Assembly: GCA_900545725.1 (NCBI GenBank)
Contig: URAI01000062.1
Span: 1-14,503, forward strand
DNA length: 14,503 nt
Direction of reading: 5' to 3'
Source of the DNA: an uncultured Eubacterium sp.
GTDB lineage: Bacteria; Bacillota; Clostridia; Lachnospirales; Lachnospiraceae
Shown here: one piece after another, positions 1 through 6,223 of the stretch
How the letters are laid out: each line of letters begins with the position of its first letter
Position numbering within the stretch: position 1 is the first letter of the stretch
Translations under genes and position numbers: made by a program
The notes under the pieces: generated by a model
The model's input: the letters and a program-made list of their open reading frames with translations, nothing else
Database searches by the model: none
Told to the model about the DNA's origin: nothing

Positions 1-74
1 TGAAAAAGTCCTTGTAATACGGACAAATTTGAGCAATATTTTAAATTTATTCATATATATATATTAATATATCC

Positions 75-103
75 TTGACATACAATATAACCCATATTAT
101 GAT
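75..103 (+). promoter_or_regulatory. Sigma-A type promoter of the corrinoid uptake operon
   Basis: The sequence shows a perfect -35 box TTGACA (75-80), a 17-nt spacer and a -10 box TATGAT (98-103). Transcription would begin near 110, so the whole cobalamin riboswitch lies in the 5' leader. Nothing supports a gene in 1-74, which is AT-rich and contains a run of TA dinucleotides. Confidence 0.75.
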
Positions 104-164
104 AGAAAAGATGAGGTAAAATATACACTATAAACGAGTGTAACAACATATTGCACGAATATGT

Positions 165-390
165 AAGGCTGTATTTTAATATTATGTTATTCACTCAGGG
201 AATCAGGTGGAAGTCCTGAGCAGTTCCGCTACTGTAAGCAAAGAGTCTGTATATAATACGCCACTGGATTGATTTAAAATTAACCTGCTGTGTTAATTTT
301 AAATTATTGCATGGATAAGTTTATGCTAATCCGGGAAGGCATATACAGGCGGTGACGTGTAAGTCAGGAGACCGGTTTATAGGCAGTTTT
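165..390 (+). promoter_or_regulatory. Cobalamin (B12) riboswitch aptamer
   Basis: Conserved blocks of the cobalamin riboswitch family appear in the right order: CAGGGAATCAGGTGGAAGTC (196-215), the TCCGCTACTGTAA block (225-237), GCCACTGG (260-267), and the B12 box AAGTCAGGAGACCGG (361-375). Between GCCACTGG and the B12 box lies a perfect 13-bp stem (272-284 paired with 292-304, 7-nt loop), which fills a position of variable length in the family. The element sits about 190 nt upstream of a BtuFCD-type transporter. In this family adenosylcobalamin or a related corrinoid binds the leader RNA and switches the operon off; which corrinoid is preferred here cannot be read from sequence. Aptamer ends are approximate. 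Confidence 0.95.
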
Positions 391-391
391 T

Positions 392-428
392 AATAGTTGC
401 TGCGAGAACAGTTGACTATTTATTTTTG
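392..428 (+). terminator. Riboswitch-linked terminator hairpin (expression platform)
   Basis: Directly after the B12 box, 392-402 pairs with 409-420 (11 bp, two G-U pairs and one bulged T at 412, 6-nt loop), followed by TATTTTT. GCAG (383-386) can instead pair with CTGC (400-403), which would break this hairpin and could serve as an antiterminator. This arrangement suggests transcriptional attenuation, inferred from the structure only. Confidence 0.6.
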
Positions 429-447
429 TGCATATTTATTGATTTTT

Positions 448-469
448 GGATTCGTTTGAGAATCTTTTT
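448..469 (+). terminator. Second weak terminator-like hairpin in the btu leader
   Basis: GATTC (449-453) pairs with GAATC (460-464) around a 6-nt loop and is followed by five T (465-469). The stem is short (5 bp, 6 with a G-U pair). It may back up the hairpin at 392-428 or may be incidental. From 470 to 570 I see only AT-rich leader. Confidence 0.35.
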
Positions 470-582
470 GTGGACTAGCAATATCAGCAGCTCTTTAATC
501 TCAGCACAACGTATATTATCAATTATATGCAGACTGCATTCTTATTAATACCTCAAATACTAATCCAAAGATGGAGGTAAGA

Positions 583-1809
583 ATGAAGAAAAGAACAATG
601 AAAATGAGAAAAATCGCCGGATTATCCAGGAGATTAGCAGCTCTTATGATGATTGTTGTATTTGCATTATCAGGTACGGCTCTAACAGGCTGTGGAAGTG
701 ATAATAAGACAGCACAGAATACATCAGGCGATGCAAAACAGTATGACGGTAAGCTGGAATTTGACCATACTATGGAATTAAAGTATGCCAAGCTTTTTAA
801 GGTGGATTACTATAAGGGCGGATACAAGATGCTTACGATTACTAACAGGGATGAAGACACAGCGATAGTAGATAAAGAGACTAAGCTTTTAATTGTACCT
901 GATGGAATGTCTACACCATCAGTTGACAGCAATGTAATAGTATTAAAGGCTCCGGTTACTAACATGCTTGTATCATCGACACCTGTTACATCACTTATGA
1001 ATGCAAGTAATTGTCTTTCTAATATAAGTCAGGTTACTTATAATAAGGATGAGTGGTATATAGATGATGTAAAGAAAGCTTTTGATAATAACAAATTAAC
1101 ATATATTGGTAATTATAAAGAGCCAGATTATGAACTTATTGTAGCAGGGGCACCTAGTATAGCTGTATATTCAACAATGCTTTCATCAGTACCAGAAGTG
1201 GCAGCTAAGTTAAAGGAATTAGGTGTTAATTATATTCTTGACCAGTCAACATATGAAGAGGAACCATTAGGAAGAGTTGAATGGGCTAAATTCTATGCGG
1301 CTTTCTGCGACCAGGAAGAAAGTGCTGAAAAAATGTTTAACCAGCAGGACGAATATATTACTAAGCTTTCTAATGTTGAAAAGACAGGCAAGAAGGTGGC
1401 AGTATTTTATATTACATCTAAGGGTAAGCTGTATGTAAGAAATGCCGGTGACTACCTTGCAAAAATGGTAAATATGGCAGGTGGAGAATACATTTTTGAC
1501 AATCTTAATCCTGATAAGACAGGAACACAGACTATGGAAATGGAAAAGTTCTATGATACTGCAAAAGATGCTGATTATATTATATATATATGGAGTCTTG
1601 GTGGTAAGCCATCAACGCTTGCTGATTTTACAGGATATAACAGCACATTATCAGAGTTTAAGGCTGTAAAGGAAGGTAATGTATGGTGTACAACACCTGA
1701 TTTCTTCCAGATTGCAGATACTATCGGAAGTATGGTTAATGATATTAACCTTATGTTAAATGCAGATGCCAATACATCAGAGCTTACTTATTTAAAGAAA
1801 CTTAAATAA
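583..1809 (+). CDS. Corrinoid ABC transporter substrate-binding lipoprotein (BtuF/FepB family)
   Basis: This 408-residue protein is the likely extracytoplasmic binding component of the importer encoded by the next two genes. A basic N-region with an RR pair is followed by a hydrophobic stretch (about 18-33) and a lipobox L-T-G-C with Cys37, so it should be lipid-anchored to the outer face of the membrane. The rest has the bilobed periplasmic-binding-protein-2 character of the BtuF/FhuD/FepB group, for example the segments YELIVAGAPSIAVYS and KKVAVFYITSKGKLYVRNAGD, joined by a long helical middle. An ATG at 571 is in frame but lies inside the Shine-Dalgarno ATGGAGG; GGAGG at 573-577 with 5-nt spacing points to ATG 583. 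The corrinoid substrate is inferred from the riboswitch; the family alone would also allow siderophore or heme. A hairpin separates it from the permease gene. Confidence 0.88.
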   Translation: MKKRTMKMRKIAGLSRRLAALMMIVVFALSGTALTGCGSDNKTAQNTSGDAKQYDGKLEFDHTMELKYAKLFKVDYYKGGYKMLTITNRDEDTAIVDKETKLLIVPDGMSTPSVDSNVIVLKAPVTNMLVSSTPVTSLMNASNCLSNISQVTYNKDEWYIDDVKKAFDNNKLTYIGNYKEPDYELIVAGAPSIAVYSTMLSSVPEVAAKLKELGVNYILDQSTYEEEPLGRVEWAKFYAAFCDQEESAEKMFNQQDEYITKLSNVEKTGKKVAVFYITSKGKLYVRNAGDYLAKMVNMAGGEYIFDNLNPDKTGTQTMEMEKFYDTAKDADYIIYIWSLGGKPSTLADFTGYNSTLSEFKAVKEGNVWCTTPDFFQIADTIGSMVNDINLMLNADANTSELTYLKKLK

Positions 1810-1871
1810 TTATTATATGCTTACTGAGATTATAGTTAAAAGCAACAGATTTTTACTGTAATAAATGAGAG

Positions 1872-1911
1872 GGACTGTCGTATATGCAAAGATATTGCGG
1901 CAGTTCCTTTT
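1872..1911 (+). terminator. Intercistronic hairpin between binding protein and permease genes
   Basis: GGACTGTCG (1872-1880) pairs with CGGCAGTTCC (1899-1908) through one bulge and one G-U pair, followed by TTTT. It resembles a leaky terminator or a 3' stabilising stem. Either would raise binding-protein mRNA over permease and ATPase mRNA, a stoichiometry common in ABC importers. The effect is inferred. Confidence 0.5.
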
Positions 1912-1933
1912 ACTATATTGAAATGGGGTAGTA

Positions 1934-2968
1934 ATGAAAAAAACATTAAATTATAAAAATATTATAAGATATCAGTTTATATATATAATGCTTATAGTTT
2001 TTTTTGTAGTGGCAGTTATTCTGAATGTTAATACAGGAAGTGTTCATATAACACCGTTGCAGATATTCAAAATAATATTTCTAAAGCAGGAACAGAATCT
2101 TGCAGCCTATAACATTATATGGAAAATCAGGCTTCCCAGACTGCTTACAGCCGCTGTACTTGGAGGCGCATTATCACTTTCGGGATATCTTTTGCAGGCA
2201 TTTTTCAGAAATCCTATAGCAGGTCCTTTTGTACTTGGTATCTCATCAGGAGCTAAGATGTTTCTTGCAATAACAATGATATTCTTATTAAAGTTTATTC
2301 CGTCCATACCTATGTGGATACAGATGGCTGCATCATTTGCAGGATCACTGTTATCACTTATGTATGTGCTTGTATTTGCAAAAAAAGTAAAGAGCATGTC
2401 CATGCTTCTTGTTATCGGAATTATGATTAGTTATATATGTTCAGCCGTTACGGATTTTTCAATTACATTTGCTAATGACTCACAGATTGCCAATCTGACA
2501 CACTGGGCACTTGGGAGTTTTTCGGGAAGTTCATGGAGTATGGTTAAAGCTGCCTGTATACTTGTCATTCCAGTGACAATAGTTACATTTTTCTTTTCAA
2601 AACCAATTGGTGCATATCAGTTGGGCGAGGGATATGCAAAGAGTCTTGGGATAAATATACCGGTATTCAGAATTGTTATTATAACATTATCAAGTCTGTT
2701 GTCTTCATGTGTTACAGCACTTGCAGGACCGATATCATTTGTGGGAATAGCAGTTCCGCATATTACAAGACTTATGTTAAAGACGGCAAAACCGGTAGTT
2801 GTAATACCGGCATGTTTCTTATGCGGTTCGGTGTTCTGTATGTTTTGTGACCTTATTGCAAGAACCATTCTTTCACCATCGGAGCTGGCTATAGGAACGG
2901 TAACTGCGGTATTTGGTGCGCCGGTTGTAATATGGCTTATGATAAAGAAGAACCAGATTAGAGAGTAA
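1934..2968 (+). CDS. Corrinoid ABC transporter permease (FecCD/BtuC family)
   Basis: The 344-residue polytopic membrane protein has the usual length of FecCD permeases. Hydrophobic segments run through the whole protein, starting with one at about residues 13-30. Family-typical motifs are visible: W-K-I-R-L-P-R followed by AAVLGGALSLSGYLLQAFFRNPIAGPF, the G-I-S-S-G-A motif, the coupling region GYAKSLGI, and a C-terminal GPISFVGIAVPHITR. Two copies would form the translocation channel. The start ATG 1934 follows GGGGT at 1925-1929. The ATPase gene begins 25 nt after its stop, so co-translation is likely. Substrate assignment rests on the upstream cobalamin riboswitch. Confidence 0.92.
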   Translation: MKKTLNYKNIIRYQFIYIMLIVFFVVAVILNVNTGSVHITPLQIFKIIFLKQEQNLAAYNIIWKIRLPRLLTAAVLGGALSLSGYLLQAFFRNPIAGPFVLGISSGAKMFLAITMIFLLKFIPSIPMWIQMAASFAGSLLSLMYVLVFAKKVKSMSMLLVIGIMISYICSAVTDFSITFANDSQIANLTHWALGSFSGSSWSMVKAACILVIPVTIVTFFFSKPIGAYQLGEGYAKSLGINIPVFRIVIITLSSLLSSCVTALAGPISFVGIAVPHITRLMLKTAKPVVVIPACFLCGSVFCMFCDLIARTILSPSELAIGTVTAVFGAPVVIWLMIKKNQIRE

Positions 2969-2993
2969 GTTACAAAACAGATTAGGGGTACAT

Positions 2994-4103
2994 ATGGAAA
3001 AATATTTTTACACAAAGAATTTATCAATAGGATACGATAAAAAATCTCTGATTGATAATATTAATATAGGTATATATAAGGGGCAGATTCTTACGCTTAT
3101 TGGACCAAATGGTTCGGGAAAATCGACTTTTATTAAAAGTATTATCAAAGAGCTGCCGCCTGTAAATGGTATTGTATATCTGGATGGCAAGGATATTAAA
3201 GATTATACAGGAAAAGAATATGCCAAAAAACTTGCAGTAATTCTAACTGAGCGTATCAAGACAGAAATGATGAGCGCATATGATGTGGTAGCGCTTGGAA
3301 GATATCCATATACGGATTATTTTGGAAGGCTTACTAAAGAAGATGATGCGATAGTAAAAGATGCCCTTGAAAAGGTTAATGCAACAGGCTTTGCTAATCA
3401 GGATTTTTTAAGTCTTAGTGATGGGCAGAAGCAGCGTGTCATGTTTGGCAGGGCAATAGCACAGCAGCCTGATATAATAATACTCGATGAACCGACATCA
3501 TTTCTTGATATCAAGCATAAGATAGAACTGCTTAATATATTACAGGAAATGGTTATTAATACCGGTCTTACTGTAATTATGTCATTGCACGAAATCGACT
3601 TTGCAGGCAAAGTCTCTGATTATATAATGACTGTAGATGGAGAACATAAGGTGGAATTTGGAACACCGGAAGAAATGTTTACAAAGGATAAGATAAGAAA
3701 GCTGTATAATCTTACAGAAGGTGCATATGATGTTAATACAGGAAGTGTTGAATTAAACAGAACCTGTGGTAAACCAAAGGTATTAGTGCTTGGCGGTGCA
3801 GGAAAGGGGATACCTTTTTACAGGGAGCTGTCAAGAAAAAGAATACCATTTGCAGCTGGTATAATATATGAAAATGATATTGATTATCCGGTGGCAAATG
3901 CACTTGCCAGTGAACTTGTTACGCAGAAACCTTTTTGTACAATAGATGATATTTTATTAGAGAAAATGTACAGACTAGCAGACAGTGTTGATTATGTAAT
4001 TGATGCCGGATGCCCGGTCGGTGAAATTAATAGAAAAATCAATCAGATAAAAGATTATTGCAAAAGTAATTTTAAGCTTGAAAATCATCTGAGATTAGCG
4101 TAA
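2994..4103 (+). CDS. Corrinoid ABC transporter ATP-binding protein with C-terminal extension (BtuD/FepC family)
   Basis: The protein has 369 residues, whereas FepC/BtuD ATPases usually have 250-270. Visible motifs are the A-loop Tyr14, Walker A G-P-N-G-S-G-K-S-T (37-45), signature L-S-D-G-Q (141-145, Asp replacing the first Gly of LSGGQ), Walker B I-I-I-L-D-E (161-166) and switch His199. At the expected Q-loop position (about 82-87) the sequence reads VILTER, so there is no glutamine; I believe this occurs in some relatives. After the ABC domain (to about 255) follows an extra domain of about 110 residues with a glycine-rich L-V-L-G-G-A-G-K-G turn (264-272), a conserved-looking Y-E-N-D-I-D-Y-P segment and alternating strand/helix character. 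Its role is unknown to me; a regulatory or nucleotide/corrinoid-sensing function is conceivable. RBS AGGGGT at 2984-2989. Confidence 0.9.
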   Translation: MEKYFYTKNLSIGYDKKSLIDNINIGIYKGQILTLIGPNGSGKSTFIKSIIKELPPVNGIVYLDGKDIKDYTGKEYAKKLAVILTERIKTEMMSAYDVVALGRYPYTDYFGRLTKEDDAIVKDALEKVNATGFANQDFLSLSDGQKQRVMFGRAIAQQPDIIILDEPTSFLDIKHKIELLNILQEMVINTGLTVIMSLHEIDFAGKVSDYIMTVDGEHKVEFGTPEEMFTKDKIRKLYNLTEGAYDVNTGSVELNRTCGKPKVLVLGGAGKGIPFYRELSRKRIPFAAGIIYENDIDYPVANALASELVTQKPFCTIDDILLEKMYRLADSVDYVIDAGCPVGEINRKINQIKDYCKSNFKLENHLRLA

Positions 4104-4113
4104 TATAATGTGG

Positions 4114-4177
4114 TTAATTAAATAAAGTATTAAAATATAAGCGGATGAAAAATTGCTTTATATTACAATTTAATTAA
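4114..4177. repeat. Nested AU-rich inverted repeat between ATPase and deacetylase genes
   Basis: TTAATTAAAT (4114-4123) is perfectly complementary to ATTTAATTAA (4168-4177). Inside it, AATATAAGC (4134-4142) pairs with GCTTTATATT (4155-4164) through one bulge, with a 12-nt loop. No U-run follows, so it is a poor intrinsic terminator. It may be a 3' stabilising or processing structure of the btu mRNA. Confidence 0.4.
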
Positions 4178-4210
4178 TATTCAAAAGATTATATTAAGGA
4201 AGCGGTGTTT

Positions 4211-5266
4211 ATGAAACGTGAGGATGTAAAAGATTATAAAAAAAACATTCCTGACAATAATGCAGGGAAAAATGATGTTGTAGAGGGCGATATAAGACAT
4301 AGCTCAGGGAAAAAATATAAAAGGCCTGTAAGAATAAAAAAACAAAATATAAAGAGTCCATTAATAATCGGATTAATATTTTCAGTATTAGTTTTAGTGG
4401 TAATTGTATGCAGTTTTGGAATTGATAAAGCAATGAATGGAAATGCAAATAATACCTCTGCGGATGTTGTTAAAACAGAAACAGCTGATGCACCAGGGGA
4501 TTCCGGGCATGAATCAGAAACATCAGAAGAGATATCAAAAGAAGATGAGACCGAAGATGAGACAACTATTGAAGAAACAACACAGGTGCAAAGTACAACG
4601 GCAGTTAATAATTCTGATGATAAGGATGAATATCCGGGAGTTAAGAAGGTATATCTTACTTTTGATGATGGTCCAAGTTCTATTACGTCAGATATTCTTG
4701 ATGTATTAGACTGTTATGGGGTGAAGGCAACATTTTTTACAGTATGCAATACAAGCGAAAGTGCAATACAGAATATGCAAAGAATCGTAAATAGTGGTCA
4801 TACAATCGGAATTCATTCTGTATCGCATAAATATTCTACAGTATATGCATCATTAGATTCATTTAAAAAAGATGTTCTTGATATGCAGCAGTTTATTTAT
4901 GAAAATACAGGTTATAAGACATTCTTTTACAGATTTCCGGGAGGGTCAAGTAATACAATTGCCCAATGTGATATTGGTGAGTGTATACAGTTTCTTGATG
5001 AAGCCGGATTTGAATATTTTGACTGGAATGTTGAGTCAGGTGATGCAACAGGGAATATGATTCCAAAAGATACAATTGTTAATAATGTATTGTCAAGTCT
5101 TGGAGACAGGGATGAGTATATGGTGCTTATGCACGATGCAGAACCAAAAAAGACAACACTTGAAGCTTTGCCTGAGATTATTGAAGGAATACAAAGCAGA
5201 GGATATCAGATATTGCCTGTTACGGAGAATACAAAACCGGTACATCACAGAAGAAAAAATAATTAA
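4211..5266 (+). CDS. Membrane-anchored polysaccharide deacetylase (NodB domain, PgdA-like)
   Basis: The 351-residue protein probably removes acetyl groups from peptidoglycan or another cell-surface glycan. A basic, cytoplasmic N-terminus (1-50) precedes one transmembrane helix (about 51-70), then a Thr/Glu/Asp-rich linker (about 80-140) and a C-terminal NodB domain (about 144-340). The five catalytic motifs of carbohydrate esterase 4 are intact: TFDDGP (150-155, Asp152 base and Asp153 metal ligand), H-S-V-S-H (His202, His206), R-F-P-G-G (241-245), D-W-N (271-273) and L-M-H-D (306-309). Topology puts the enzyme outside. A GTG at 4205 is in frame, but AAGGAAG at 4196-4202 fits ATG 4211 better. 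The N-acetylglucosamine versus N-acetylmuramic acid specificity cannot be told from sequence. Confidence 0.9.
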   Translation: MKREDVKDYKKNIPDNNAGKNDVVEGDIRHSSGKKYKRPVRIKKQNIKSPLIIGLIFSVLVLVVIVCSFGIDKAMNGNANNTSADVVKTETADAPGDSGHESETSEEISKEDETEDETTIEETTQVQSTTAVNNSDDKDEYPGVKKVYLTFDDGPSSITSDILDVLDCYGVKATFFTVCNTSESAIQNMQRIVNSGHTIGIHSVSHKYSTVYASLDSFKKDVLDMQQFIYENTGYKTFFYRFPGGSSNTIAQCDIGECIQFLDEAGFEYFDWNVESGDATGNMIPKDTIVNNVLSSLGDRDEYMVLMHDAEPKKTTLEALPEIIEGIQSRGYQILPVTENTKPVHHRRKNN

Positions 5267-5301
5267 GATTGAACTTTAATGAATAATTATGATTGAATAT
5301 G

Positions 5302-5332
5302 AATATATATGAAATATAATATATATGAAATA
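5302..5332. repeat. Short tandem direct repeat in the intergenic region
   Basis: AATATATATGAAATA occurs at 5302-5316 and again at 5318-5332. It lies in an AT-rich stretch (5267-5400) that otherwise shows no gene and no convincing terminator for the deacetylase gene. Function unknown; simple-sequence origin is likely. Confidence 0.45.
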
Positions 5333-5396
5333 GACAAAAAACACATACATATATTATGCATTTAGTATGAAATACATAAAGGGTGAACAAAAAAGC

Positions 5397-5425
5397 TGTA
5401 CTTGAAACAAAAAATATGTTATAAT
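5397..5425 (+). promoter_or_regulatory. Extended -10 promoter of the greA leader
   Basis: A perfect TATAAT (5420-5425) is preceded by the extended -10 dinucleotide in TGTTATAAT (5417-5425). The -35 region at 17-nt spacing is weak (TGTACT, 5397-5402), which is acceptable with an extended -10. The transcript would start near 5432 and carry a leader of about 245 nt before greA. Confidence 0.6.
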
Positions 5426-5431
5426 TATACT

Positions 5432-5655
5432 CGTAATATTGAATAAGATAAATGTGCGTGAAAATTATATTATAATTATTTAGTGTTACAAGGGTCATAT
5501 TGAAAAAGTAATATGTGCTAATAGAGAAAAATTACAATGGGGATTGTGATTTAAGTTTTATGATGTAATTATTTAGTTATTGGGTTTGATTTGGTCGTGA
5601 TGAAAGAGACTTTTACCGGGTATAAAGATGGGGATATCTGGTAAAAGTCTTTTTT
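5432..5655 (+). ncRNA. Putative terminated greA leader RNA
   Basis: The segment between the extended -10 promoter and the terminator has no good open frame but contains a local hairpin (CATATT 5496-5501 with AATATG near 5510-5515). Termination at 5655 would release an RNA of roughly 220 nt. E. coli greA is known to have a terminated leader (GraL); the resemblance is in arrangement, not in sequence. Existence of a stable RNA here is inference. Confidence 0.4.
5607..5655 (+). terminator. Strong intrinsic terminator in the greA leader
   Basis: AGACTTTTACCGG (5607-5619) pairs over 13 bp with CTGGTAAAAGTCT (5638-5650, one G-U pair), followed by a run of T ending at 5655. It is the strongest terminator in the window, yet it lies only 13 nt before the greA Shine-Dalgarno sequence and downstream of the promoter at 5417. 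It must therefore either end an upstream transcript or attenuate greA. Confidence 0.85.
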
Positions 5656-5679
5656 GTATATATAATTGGAGGTTTAGTT

Positions 5680-6180
5680 ATGCATAATGAATTAACAAAA
5701 AATGATATAAAAAAGATGGAAGAAGAGATTGAGTATAGAACCCTTGTTGTAAGAAAAGAGGCTCTTGAGGATGTTAAAGATGCAAGGGCTCAGGGAGATT
5801 TAAGCGAGAATTTTGAGTATTATGCGGCTAAGAAATTCAAAAACCAGAACGAGAGCAGAATACGATATCTTAAAAGAATGATTAATACAGCGGTTGTTAT
5901 TTCTGATGAATCAGAAGAAGATGAAGCAGGCGTTAATAATACAGTTGAACTGTTATATGAGGATGATGGTACAACCGAAGAGATTAAGCTTGTTACGACT
6001 GTGAGAGGTGATTCCCTTGAAGGACTTATCAGTATAGAATCACCGCTTGGAAAGGCTGTATTAGGACATAAGGCAGGGGATCGTGTATTAGTTGAGGTTA
6101 ATAATAATGTCAGCTATTATGTTATTATAAAGTCAATTAAGAATACTGATGATTCAGGTGATAAGATTCAAAGGTATTAA
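5680..6180 (+). CDS. greA: Transcript cleavage factor GreA
   Basis: The 166-residue protein has the two-domain Gre build. An N-terminal coiled coil (about 1-75) carries the acidic tip A-R-A-Q-G-D-L-S-E-N with Asp40 and Glu43, the residues that coordinate catalytic Mg2+ when the coil enters the RNA polymerase secondary channel. The C-terminal FKBP-like domain (about 83-157) contains S-P-L-G-K-A-V-L-G-H-K-A-G-D. It rescues backtracked elongation complexes by stimulating RNA cleavage. Length is near the usual 155-165 residues. The residue after SEN is Phe45 where many GreA proteins have Ala, and a short polar tail follows the last strand. RBS GGAGGT at 5668-5673, spacing 6. The gene stands alone here and is preceded by a strong terminator in its leader, suggesting attenuation or self-control. 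Confidence 0.93.
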   Translation: MHNELTKNDIKKMEEEIEYRTLVVRKEALEDVKDARAQGDLSENFEYYAAKKFKNQNESRIRYLKRMINTAVVISDESEEDEAGVNNTVELLYEDDGTTEEIKLVTTVRGDSLEGLISIESPLGKAVLGHKAGDRVLVEVNNNVSYYVIIKSIKNTDDSGDKIQRY

Positions 6181-6186
6181 AAAGTA

Positions 6187-6216
6187 TTGACAAAATAATT
6201 ATCTGAGTGATATCAT
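6187..6216 (+). promoter_or_regulatory. Promoter of the mgtE leader
   Basis: A perfect TTGACA (6187-6192) is followed after 18 nt by TATCAT (6211-6216), starting just 7 nt after the greA stop codon. Transcription would begin near 6223, immediately before the structured leader, leaving a 5' untranslated region of about 375 nt before mgtE. Confidence 0.7.
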
Positions 6217-6223
6217 TTAACGA

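Noticed and set aside
1..27. Terminator of an upstream gene
   Set aside because: GTCC (8-11) and GGAC (21-24) give only a 4-bp stem and no T-run; too weak to call.
519..791. 90-codon minus-strand frame at the start of the binding-protein gene
   Set aside because: It is antisense to the signal peptide, whose hydrophobic codons give a false membrane segment on the other strand.
5302..5332. CRISPR-like or mobile-element repeat
   Set aside because: Only two 15-nt AT-only copies separated by one base; explained by simple sequence.
5220..5498. 92-codon minus-strand frame between deacetylase and greA genes
   Set aside because: Composition is Y, F, I and N as expected from random AT-rich DNA; overlaps the deacetylase end and the greA promoter.
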